Assembly: GCA_031973395.1 (NCBI GenBank)
Contig: DALYDD010000002.1
Span: 15,379 to 79,378, forward strand
Reading direction: 5' to 3'
Origin: DALYDD01 sp031973395
GTDB taxonomy: Bacteria; Patescibacteriota; Minisyncoccia; Phycocordibacterales; CAIZLB01
Length of the DNA: 64,000 nt
This document shows positions 54,209 to 60,963 of this stretch, piece by piece. The translations under genes were made by a program, and so were the position numbers. The notes under the pieces were generated by a model, which worked only from the letters and a program-made list of their open reading frames with translations, was not told the origin of the DNA and did not search any database. The stretch's first letter is position 1. Every line of letters begins with the position of its first letter.

Positions 54209-55318
54209 ATGAATAACATTATTACAAAATCAGAAACCTTGTCTCTGGTCGAGCGTCTTTTGGGATTTTACACAACGCACAATAACCAAACGGATATGGA
54301 TGCCTGCCTAGAATTCTGTATTGATTTTTTTAAAGAAAATAAAGTAATAGTGAAGCGATATGAATATATGGGCGTCAAAAGTATTGTCATTAGTTCTCAC
54401 GACACCCTGACGCCAGAAATTATGTTTATTTGTCATATCGATATGATGCCGGGAAGCTCTGTCGTGCCCCCGCGTATTGATGGTAATAAATTGTATTCTC
54501 GAGGGTCCTTTGATATGAAAGCATTTGTTGGAACTTCTATGATGGCCATGAAGAAAGTTTTGGATGCAAATATCAAAACACCAATTGCAATCGCTATCGT
54601 AACAGACGAAGAACTTGGCGGAATGTTTGGTGCAAACTATTTGGTAAATCACGTAGGATATAGACCAAAAGTCGTATTGGATCCTGATGATGGCGAGGCA
54701 ATTGATGCTGTTGTCACCGATACAAAACACATCTTGCACATAAAGTTTATGGCCGATGGATTGGGCTCTCACGCAGGAACACCATGGCGCGGAGTAAATG
54801 CCATTGAATTATTATTCAAAACATTTGAAAACCTGAAAATAAATTTTGAATATTATTTTAAAACCCCAGAACATGATTGGGTGAACAGTATTAATTTAGG
54901 ACAGATCCAGGGTGGCGAGGCGACAAATGAAGTACCCTCGAACGCTATGATGATGGTAGATATTCGACTAGTGGATATTTCTAAAGATCAGCTTTTAGAA
55001 TGGATAAAAAAATCTATTGTACCCGGAGTCCGCTACGAAATTCCTGTTGAAGCTCAACCTACCCGAATCAGCTCGGAAAACCATATTATCAAAAAATATG
55101 CTGAATCCATCGAGAAGATAATCGGCAAAGGGCCCAGATTCATTAAAAGCACTGGGGCGAGCGACGGTAGATATTTTACCGAAAGAGACGCCTTGGTTAT
55201 CACTCATCAAGGCGGAGGTGGCAATTGTCAAACGGACGATGAGTTCGTTAACATCGATGAATTAGACATATTGGTGAATATTTATGTCGATTTTATACAA
55301 AAGTATTCAGACGAGTGA
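54209..55318 (+). CDS. M20-family metallopeptidase/deacylase (ArgE/DapE-like)
   Basis: A 369-residue dinuclear zinc hydrolase of the M20 family, acting on peptides or N-acyl amino acids. Metal ligands are in place: ICHIDMMPG (His and Asp), SRGSFDMKAF (Asp), VTDEELGGMF (Glu-Glu), VLDPDDGEAI (Asp) and ITHQGGGG (His). A dimerisation lid lies between about 175 and 285. ArgE, DapE and aminoacylases are alternatives; no arginine or lysine pathway genes are nearby, and the amino-acid-type uptake genes to the right fit a scavenging role. Composition is AT-rich like the core genes, unlike the islet genes on either side. Confidence 0.88.
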   Translation: MNNIITKSETLSLVERLLGFYTTHNNQTDMDACLEFCIDFFKENKVIVKRYEYMGVKSIVISSHDTLTPEIMFICHIDMMPGSSVVPPRIDGNKLYSRGSFDMKAFVGTSMMAMKKVLDANIKTPIAIAIVTDEELGGMFGANYLVNHVGYRPKVVLDPDDGEAIDAVVTDTKHILHIKFMADGLGSHAGTPWRGVNAIELLFKTFENLKINFEYYFKTPEHDWVNSINLGQIQGGEATNEVPSNAMMMVDIRLVDISKDQLLEWIKKSIVPGVRYEIPVEAQPTRISSENHIIKKYAESIEKIIGKGPRFIKSTGASDGRYFTERDALVITHQGGGGNCQTDDEFVNIDELDILVNIYVDFIQKYSDE

Positions 55319-55332
55319 CGATACATGGTCTT

Positions 55333-55367
55333 AAAGAAAAAGCGGCCACAAAGGCCGCTTTTTCTTT
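55333..55367. terminator. Terminator of the M20 peptidase
   Basis: Perfect 15-bp stem AAAGAAAAAGCGGCC/GGCCGCTTTTTCTTT, 5-nt loop; bidirectional. Confidence 0.9.
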
Positions 55368-55385
55368 TTCAAAATTGAATTCTCT

Positions 55386-55460
55386 CTATTTACCCATCAA
55401 CCAGTAAATCACCCAGATAACAATCGCAATTACGATTACCCACCAGAGAAGTTTTTTCAT
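55386..55460 (-). CDS. 24-residue single-helix membrane peptide (possible)
   Basis: ATG to TAG frame coding MKKLLWWVIVIAIVIWVIYW plus LMGK: two lysines, then one unbroken hydrophobic, tryptophan-rich membrane helix. It has the look of a genuine small membrane protein, and the terminator at 55333-55367 follows it. No ribosome site is obvious and the size is below normal gene-calling limits. Confidence 0.5.
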   Translation of the reverse strand: MKKLLWWVIVIAIVIWVIYWLMGK

Positions 55461-55589
55461 ATATATGATTTATGTGTACCGTCCTTATTTAATTTGCTAA
55501 AACTGTACCTTCTAATTATAACTTGCCCCAGGTTTGCCGCAATTGAGTAAGTCACAGGCCATTGTGTCCGTAGTTTTATATTAAAAAAA

Positions 55590-55620
55590 ATCCCACTTGC
55601 GGTGCCAATGCAAGCGGGAT
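55590..55620 (-). terminator. Terminator of islet gene I9
   Basis: Stem ATCCCGCTTGC/GCAAGTGGGAT (one G-U pair), followed on the minus strand by eight T. Confidence 0.88.
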
Positions 55621-55648
55621 CAATATTTATGAACGAGTGGCTGTATTA

Positions 55649-56131
55649 TTAGTAGCAGCCTTCAGCTTTGAAGAGGCGCTCACCTCCGGACATGCGAACA
55701 AGACCCGACGACGAACCAGATCCTGGAGAGCGAGAGGCTTTGCCCCAAGGTGTACTGTCGCCAGACTCAAAGCCATTCATCCAAGAATGCAGCTGTATTG
55801 CAACAGACGCACAAAATGCCGGGGTCCAGATACTGCTATTGCGAAGCATGATACCGCGAGCCCGATTGAGCGTCCCTGGGAATTGTTTGGTCATACTCGG
55901 TGCATGGACCCGGAATGCCCCGCGCAACCTTGTACACCCCATCATGACGAGAAAATAGTTTTGAGGATTGGCGACGATGTCGGGTTGGCGGCCAGCGAAG
56001 TCTGTCACGATCTCGCTCTGTGATGATGAGGAGTTGTGGGCTGCGAAAGTTGCAGCAAGAGTAGTAATAGCAGAACCTGTTGACGGCGAACAAATGNNNN
56101 NNNNNNAAAGAACAATAGGTTTAGATTTCAT
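55649..56131 (-). CDS. Orphan exported protein I9, interrupted by an assembly gap; GC-rich islet gene
   Basis: About 160 residues plus an unknown number lost in the 10-N gap at 56097-56106, just after MKSKPIVL. The lost part is probably the core of a signal peptide, since the sequence resumes with ICSPSTGSAITTLAATFAAH. The remainder has scattered cysteines (MMGCTRLRG, PAFCASVA, GCY at the end) and a Ser/Gly-rich tail; I do not recognise it. Like the other islets it is GC-rich, single and followed by a strong terminator. Confidence 0.55.
   Translation of the reverse strand: MKSKPIVLXXXXICSPSTGSAITTLAATFAAHNSSSSQSEIVTDFAGRQPDIVANPQNYFLVMMGCTRLRGAFRVHAPSMTKQFPGTLNRARGIMLRNSSIWTPAFCASVAIQLHSWMNGFESGDSTPWGKASRSPGSGSSSGLVRMSGGERLFKAEGCY
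56097..56106. other. Assembly gap (10 N) near the start of I9
   Basis: Ten Ns in the presumed signal peptide. Confidence 0.99.
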
Positions 56132-56222
56132 GGATTAGATGTGATGTGCTGAATGTGAAGTTTTTGCAGGATTAAAGAACGATACATGTATAAAATCAGT
56201 CATACATGATCCAGCCTTTCGA

Positions 56223-56278
56223 AGCTGGGCGGGTATTTCGATTTAATTCTTCAACTTTTTCAAAATACCTGCTCAGCT
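56223..56278. repeat. Long inverted repeat E
   Basis: Arms AGCTGGGCGGGTATTT and AAATACCTGCTCAGCT pair at 14 of 16 positions (the two others are G-T) across 24 bp. Lies upstream of I9 and just after the livF terminator. Confidence 0.55.
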
Positions 56279-56284
56279 AACAAA

Positions 56285-56309
56285 AATCCCTGACTTATCG
56301 CCAGGGATT
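56285..56309 (-). terminator. Terminator of the livF transcript
   Basis: AATCCCTG/CAGGGATT stem with a 9-nt loop, then TTTTTG on the minus strand, 208 bp after the livF stop. Confidence 0.7.
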
Positions 56310-56516
56310 CTTGCAAAATATATGAGAGAAATTATTTATGCATACCTGGCCGTATTGTTAAAAGCAAAAATGACAGTTCGTGTTCGGAACTGGGTCTGCT
56401 TCTTAAAAAATGCGGCTGCAAATGTTTTCATAAATGTATGTAGAAATAGTATAGGGCAGGCTTTTTGTTTGTGCAAGTGCTTAGGAATATGCATGGTAAA
56501 TACGCGCGAGTTTTTG

Positions 56517-57242
56517 CTATTTATGATATCGCCCCATAAAAACCTTTTCCAATATATCCCCTTTTGCAAAATCACTGCCGGGACCAGTTGCAACAACAGA
56601 TCCTTTATCTAAAACATAGGCACGATCAGTCACCTCCAGAAGCGATTTAATATTATGCTCTACTACAATAATAGAGGTGCCGCGCTTTTCGTTGATCTCG
56701 CGAATCTTTTCAAAAACTTCTTTTACAATTTTGGGCGCAAGACCGAGTGATGGTTCATCAAGAAGCAAAAGTTTTGGATCCGTTACCAGTCCACGTGCCA
56801 AGGCCACCATTTGTTGTTGTCCGCCAGAAAGTTGTCCTGCCTTTTGTTTTAATTTTGGTTTGAGAGCTGGAAAAAGTTCAATAGCTTCTTGTACGCGCTC
56901 TTTTAGAACTTTTGCATTACGGATGCCATGTCCGCCAATTTCAATATTTTCATAGACGGTGAGATTTTTAAAGACACGTTTGCCTTGCGGCACAAAAGAG
57001 ATACCGAGCTCCACAATTTCATGTGGCTTTAATTTGATTGCATCGCCGCGCCAGAAAACTTCTCCTGATTCTCGAGGTACGAGGCCAAAAATTGCTTTGA
57101 GCACCGTAGATTTGCCGGCACCATTTGGACCCATGAGTGCCACAACCTCGCCTTCTGCGATTTCAATACTGGCACCATTCAATGCTTTTACCCCACCGAA
57201 ATTGACGTAGATATTGTGGGTAGTGAGAATGTTTTCGCTCAT
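56517..57242 (-). CDS. livF: LivF-type ABC transporter ATP-binding protein
   Basis: One of the two ATPases of a branched-chain amino acid type (HAAT) importer. The 241-residue protein has Walker A LMGPNGAGKST (near 36-46), Q-loop FVPQGKRVF, signature LSGGQQQMVALARGL, Walker B LLLLDEPSLGLAP and the switch histidine VVEHNI. The ATG at 57242 (MSENILTTHNIYVNFGG) gives the normal start. No LivG, LivH or LivM lies beside it; the neighbours are an islet gene and a TrmB regulator, so it stands alone here, though the binding proteins to the right could serve the same importer. Confidence 0.93.
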   Translation of the reverse strand: MSENILTTHNIYVNFGGVKALNGASIEIAEGEVVALMGPNGAGKSTVLKAIFGLVPRESGEVFWRGDAIKLKPHEIVELGISFVPQGKRVFKNLTVYENIEIGGHGIRNAKVLKERVQEAIELFPALKPKLKQKAGQLSGGQQQMVALARGLVTDPKLLLLDEPSLGLAPKIVKEVFEKIREINEKRGTSIIVVEHNIKSLLEVTDRAYVLDKGSVVATGPGSDFAKGDILEKVFMGRYHK

Positions 57243-57339
57243 CAAAACATTATAGCAATTTATTTGACAAATTATCAGGAGACTGTTAAATAGGCATTGA
57301 TAGGTTCTTTGACCAGAGGGGCAGTGTGGCCAAAACAAG

Positions 57340-57394
57340 AAGGATTTGTGCAAATAGCTTGTGAATTATTCATGATTTATTTGTGCAAATCCTT
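57340..57394. repeat. Inverted/direct repeat D upstream of livF and I10
   Basis: Arms 57340-57355 and 57379-57394 pair at 14 of 16 positions. The near-palindrome ATTTGTGCAAAT also occurs as a direct repeat (57344-57355 and 57379-57390), 35 bp apart. It sits about 100 bp before the livF start and 50 bp before I10, so it could be a pair of regulator-binding sites. Confidence 0.5.
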
Positions 57395-57444
57395 ATGGTT
57401 TCCTTTCGGATTGACGCACAATCAACAACCAACCCGCAATTCAT

Positions 57445-57654
57445 ATGGCGAAACCAACAGTCAAACCACCCTGGAAAGTCAAAGGTGCTTGGCGGCGCTT
57501 CAAAGCAAGACACAATGTTCAAACCCTGCCAGCAACGACGCCGGTGACAAGCCAGCACAAACTCCGGGAACTTGAACAGAGAGCAAGGGCCTTGAGAGAA
57601 CAGGATTCGAGACGGCGCTACCGTGAAGAAGAAATACCTTGGCATCTACGCTGA
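57445..57654 (+). CDS. Small basic orphan protein I10, GC-rich islet gene
   Basis: A 69-residue, strongly basic protein (MAKPTVKPPWKVKGAWRRFK at the start, RELEQRARALREQDSRRRYR near the end). The second half should be one charged helix. It resembles I3 in size, charge and the proline-rich start. Nucleic acid or ribosome binding is possible, not shown. Single gene with a strong terminator; converges on the TrmB1 gene. Confidence 0.6.
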   Translation: MAKPTVKPPWKVKGAWRRFKARHNVQTLPATTPVTSQHKLRELEQRARALREQDSRRRYREEEIPWHLR

Positions 57655-57672
57655 GGGTCGAACACAGCACTC

Positions 57673-57708
57673 TGAAAGCCCTGGCACCCGGTGCCAGGGC
57701 TTTTCCTT
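57673..57708 (+). terminator. Terminator of islet gene I10
   Basis: GAAAGCCCTGGCACC/GGTGCCAGGGCTTTTC near-perfect stem, then TTTTCCTTTT. The CTTTTCCTTTT tail is shared with the I6 terminator. Confidence 0.88.
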
Positions 57709-58446
57709 TTAGCTTTTATACCCCGGCAAAATATTCCAGATAAAATTAAACATGGCCATTTGGCCTTCTGCCATTTCTTTACTCTCTACAACGACAGCAA
57801 CCATTTCTTCGCGCAAAGAAAAGGAAGCAATCTTATTGTTCCACATAAAAACAAGACTAGAGAAATCTGTGCCGTCTTTGATAAGGCGCACTTCGCGCAA
57901 TTCTTGCGGACCCATCTTTTGTCGATGGCGCGCCTTCTCTGTGTCTTTGAGAATTATTTTCACTAAAATCTTCTTCTGAATACGGCGCTTGCGAAATTCT
58001 GGAAAAGTTTCACCGAGGGTATCGTACAAATCATCCGCAGAACCAAAACCATGCAGAATTTTTGCTTCATCCAAAATCTCTTCGAGGATGGCGTTCATTC
58101 CTTTTTTGCCTTCATACATACGCACACTTGGAATTGTTTTATTTTTGAGAAAGAGTCCAGTCAGATCTGGAAGCGAACTGGTCAGGCCGTGAACTTTTTG
58201 TTCAGCTATTTTCACCAATTGCCTTGGATCTACGGGAGAAAATTTGCGCACCGTTTTATGCTGATATGAAGTTACGAATCCTCGCTCTTTGAGCTGATGC
58301 AAAGTTGCTTCACAAGAACTGCGGGCCACCTGCACTTTTTTGCTGATTTGCTGAATAGAGGCAACTCCAAGCTCCAGGCACGCTATGTACACACGTGCTT
58401 GCCGCTCTGTGAGGCCATATTGGATGAGAGTTTGAAGTGTTCGCAT
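57709..58446 (-). CDS. TrmB-family transcriptional regulator (TrmB1)
   Basis: A 245-residue regulator. The N-terminal 70 residues are a winged helix-turn-helix of the TrmB type (LIQYGLTERQARVYIACLEL; QISKKVQVARSSCEATLHQL; ERGFVTSYQ). After a linker a C-terminal effector domain follows (VRMYEGKKGMNAILEEILDE; HGFGSADDLYDTL; FMWNNKIASFSLREEMVAVV), of the PLD-like/TrmB sensor type found in many archaeal and CPR regulators. It is divergent from SBP1 across 133 bp, so it probably controls that gene and itself. First of three such regulator-binding protein pairs. Confidence 0.85.
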   Translation of the reverse strand: MRTLQTLIQYGLTERQARVYIACLELGVASIQQISKKVQVARSSCEATLHQLKERGFVTSYQHKTVRKFSPVDPRQLVKIAEQKVHGLTSSLPDLTGLFLKNKTIPSVRMYEGKKGMNAILEEILDEAKILHGFGSADDLYDTLGETFPEFRKRRIQKKILVKIILKDTEKARHRQKMGPQELREVRLIKDGTDFSSLVFMWNNKIASFSLREEMVAVVVESKEMAEGQMAMFNFIWNILPGYKS

Positions 58447-58453
58447 ATTGTAA

Positions 58454-58492
58454 TCTGCCGACTTTTACGGCGGCATTTGTATGCCAGTAAAG
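58454..58492. promoter_or_regulatory. Imperfect dyad between TrmB1 and SBP1
   Basis: Nested imperfect inverted repeats around TTTACGGCGGCAT...ATGCCAGTAAA. Position in the shared upstream region makes it a candidate TrmB1 operator; it differs in sequence from the TrmB2 palindrome. Confidence 0.4.
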
Positions 58493-58565
58493 TACTATAA
58501 ATAAGGGTTTCCGGCAATAGGTGCTAAATGTGGCGTAACGTATGGCGGATGTCCCCTCTTTTCCC

Positions 58566-58571
58566 TATGCT
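58566..58571 (+). promoter_or_regulatory. -10-like box of SBP1
   Basis: TATGCT ends 8 nt before the ATG at 58580, in the same position as the near-leaderless promoters elsewhere. Confidence 0.35.
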
Positions 58572-58579
58572 ATTGCCAT

Positions 58580-59695
58580 ATGAAAAGATCAACAAAGATT
58601 TGGTTATGGACGGCTATTATCCTAATTTTGATTGCGATTTTTATTTCTATTGAAAAAAATAATCCGCACAGTGCTAAGGGCGGTAAAATCCAAATCGGCG
58701 TTGTCCTTCCTTTAACAGGAAAGTACGCAAGCATCAGCGAAGATGCACAAAACGGACTACTTCTTGCGCAAGAAACATATAGTGAAAAAATTAATCTCGC
58801 AATCGAGGATTCCGCTGGCGAGTCACAGAAATCTATATCAGCGATCACCAACCTCATTCATAATAAGAAGAGCGATATCATCCTGGCTGGACCGGGCAGT
58901 ACTGCCAATATTGCAATGGCACAGGTAGCGAACACTTCCGAGATACCATTGATGGCAATTACTTCTACTCCAGAATTGATGGCGAAAGATGATTTTGTGT
59001 TTACTCTCCTTCCCTCAATAACCGGTGAAGCAAAAAAGATGGCAGATGTTCAATATGCAAAAGGTGCCAGAACTGCGTCCGTAATCTATGATTCTACCAG
59101 CGACACACTAACAACTGCGTCTAAATTATTTTCGGAAAGATTTACAGCACAAGGTGGACAAGTTTTGCTTTCGGAAGGACATGTAGCGGAGGTCGATTAC
59201 AAAACACTGGCCACTAAAGCTATATTCAAAAAACCAGATGTCATCTATATGTTATCTCTGGATAAAATTACTGCGCCTCTTCTAAAGAATTTGCGAGACT
59301 TGGGGTACAAGGGTCCTGTCGCAGGCTTCTCTGCCACAGAAAACGATGAGTTCCTCCGTAATAGTAAAACAACTAATGAAGGTTTCACCATCACCGCGAT
59401 CCCCTTTTCTTGCGATTCAAATATAAACACAAAAGATTATTGTTCTCGATATAGAGCGAAATTTAATCGTGAGCCTGCGTTCTATGGAGCATATATGTAT
59501 GACACAGCGAGACTGATTGCGGCCGCATACGATACCTGTCCCAATAGAAAATTTAAACCCTGTTTGCTTTCATATCCAAAATTGAGTGACACTCTGACCG
59601 ATTCATTCCAGTTTGATGAATTTGGAGACTTGCCCGATGATCTTCCGATTAAAATCAAAAGAGTTGAGAACGGCAAATTTGTGGAGGTGAAGTAA
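58580..59695 (+). CDS. LivK-type substrate-binding protein (SBP1)
   Basis: A 371-residue periplasmic-binding-fold protein of the branched-chain amino acid/amide (HAAT) group, anchored by an N-terminal helix (about 7-24). The typical start of the fold, IQIGVVLPLTGKYASISEDA, is followed by GLLLAQE and the hinge and second-lobe pieces PDVIYMLSLDK, FYGAYMYDTARLIAAAYD and a C-terminal strand pair (IKRVENGKFVEVK). A cysteine-containing loop (CDSNINTKDYC; CPNRKFKPC) is unusual. Ligand unknown; it may be other than an amino acid. Divergent from TrmB1. Confidence 0.88.
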   Translation: MKRSTKIWLWTAIILILIAIFISIEKNNPHSAKGGKIQIGVVLPLTGKYASISEDAQNGLLLAQETYSEKINLAIEDSAGESQKSISAITNLIHNKKSDIILAGPGSTANIAMAQVANTSEIPLMAITSTPELMAKDDFVFTLLPSITGEAKKMADVQYAKGARTASVIYDSTSDTLTTASKLFSERFTAQGGQVLLSEGHVAEVDYKTLATKAIFKKPDVIYMLSLDKITAPLLKNLRDLGYKGPVAGFSATENDEFLRNSKTTNEGFTITAIPFSCDSNINTKDYCSRYRAKFNREPAFYGAYMYDTARLIAAAYDTCPNRKFKPCLLSYPKLSDTLTDSFQFDEFGDLPDDLPIKIKRVENGKFVEVK

Positions 59696-59728
59696 AAGAG
59701 CTTGGATATGTTGAAATGATACTAGCGG

Positions 59729-60823
59729 TTATTTGAAATCTATAAACTCACCATTCTTATAGACATGAACTGTTGGCGGAAGATCAACCCTTGTGCCATC
59801 AGCATTAAAGCTTATCGGACCCGAAGCTTTACCTGTGAATTTGAAATCTGGGGCTGACAGAATCGAGATCCAAGAATCTGTCGGTTTAGAAGCGAGGGAT
59901 TTGATGATATCCACCGCATCATACGCAAAGTCTGCGGTTATCTGAAGGTCGGAATTGTAGGCAGTCTTATATGCCCGCTTAAATGTTTCAGCGGCGGTAT
60001 TAGCAATATTGGTAGAAATGCAGCCTTCGAGTCGATCAGCACCGATCGCTTCGGTATATTCTTTGACGGCAATTTCAGTTTGGAAGTCACAGACAATTTT
60101 AATTTTTCCCGTTCGATCTTGTACCCGTAGAGCTTTGAGGAATTTGATGCCATCATCTTTTGGAAGAAAAACTGTTGTGGCATCAGGGTTTGTGGCGATG
60201 ATTTTCTGCACAACGGTTCGATAATCATTTGAGGGTGGCAGAATGAATTCGGTTGTTTTTACATCAGCCGTCAGGCCAGCCTTAAATCTTTCTGCATTCA
60301 GCATAAAAAGATCTGCATTTGAATGGGCAATGGCAATATTTTTGTACTTCTCTGCATATCTTTGACCCAAAACAACATTCAAAGTATCTCCGGAAGGCAT
60401 GAGTTGAAAAACAGAATCTTTTTCATACACGAGAGTTACACCCATACCAAGGAGCGGAATATTATCTTTGTCTGTAAGAGGTTTAATCGATTGAATCGAG
60501 GGTGCACCCATAACGATGGCTGCGTCAATGTCGTGCAAGCTTTTTAGATTTTGATATGCAGTGACGGCAGTTTTGGGATCATATTTATCATCTTCAAAAT
60601 AAAACTTCAGATTATTTGCACCCAGTTCTTTTTGTGCAAGGAGAATTGCATTACGTTCGCTTTCACCAAGGAATGCGTATTGGCCACTAAGTGGCACAAT
60701 AACACCAACACGGATTTCCTTATTAGAATCAGAAGTATTCGCATCTTGATTCGATGCCGCAGCGAATACAATCACGATAATGATAATGGCCACAGCTAGT
60801 ATGGATATGATTTTCTTTTTCAT
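59729..60823 (-). CDS. LivK-type substrate-binding protein (SBP2)
   Basis: A 364-residue HAAT-type binding protein with an N-terminal membrane anchor (about 5-24). Start of the fold is IRVGVIVPLSGQYAFLGESE, then AILLAQKELG and FYFEDDKYDPKTAVTAY; the ending KNGEFIDFK matches SBP1 and SBP3. It is divergent from TrmB2 (140 bp apart, palindromic operator between) and convergent with SBP1 (33 bp). Related to SBP1 and SBP3 at the level of fold and ends, but clearly diverged inside the ligand lobes, suggesting different ligands. Confidence 0.88.
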   Translation of the reverse strand: MKKKIISILAVAIIIIVIVFAAASNQDANTSDSNKEIRVGVIVPLSGQYAFLGESERNAILLAQKELGANNLKFYFEDDKYDPKTAVTAYQNLKSLHDIDAAIVMGAPSIQSIKPLTDKDNIPLLGMGVTLVYEKDSVFQLMPSGDTLNVVLGQRYAEKYKNIAIAHSNADLFMLNAERFKAGLTADVKTTEFILPPSNDYRTVVQKIIATNPDATTVFLPKDDGIKFLKALRVQDRTGKIKIVCDFQTEIAVKEYTEAIGADRLEGCISTNIANTAAETFKRAYKTAYNSDLQITADFAYDAVDIIKSLASKPTDSWISILSAPDFKFTGKASGPISFNADGTRVDLPPTVHVYKNGEFIDFK

Positions 60824-60929
60824 GTCATGTATTTGACCATACCCACCACTCTCTTGTCAGGCCTCGCCGAGATCTAATATTTGTTTTCAATTGTAGGCAT
60901 ATTCATAGGCTCATTTTGGTATTTTTCAT

Positions 60930-60957
60930 TGACGATATTATCGTCATATCATATATT
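60930..60957 (+). promoter_or_regulatory. Operator palindrome and promoter of TrmB2
   Basis: TGACGATATTATCGTCA (60930-60946) is a perfect 17-bp palindrome. It overlaps a TTGACG -35-like hexamer and is followed by TATCAT/TATATT -10-like boxes 6-11 nt before the TrmB2 ATG. A regulator bound here would block the promoter, so autoregulation is likely. Confidence 0.65.
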
Positions 60958-60963
60958 AGATAT

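Larger units (their letters stand above)
56132..56516. other. 385-bp gap between I9 and livF
   Basis: No gene. It contains inverted repeat E (56223-56278), a terminator (56285-56309) and about 200 bp of livF 3' region without features. Reading frames on both strands here lack starts or family-like sequence. Confidence 0.55.

Noticed and set aside
404..57708. Integron-type cassette array as the explanation for the islets
   Set aside because: The islets are dispersed among core genes in both orientations, I see no integrase, and the hairpins differ in sequence and carry T-runs like normal terminators.
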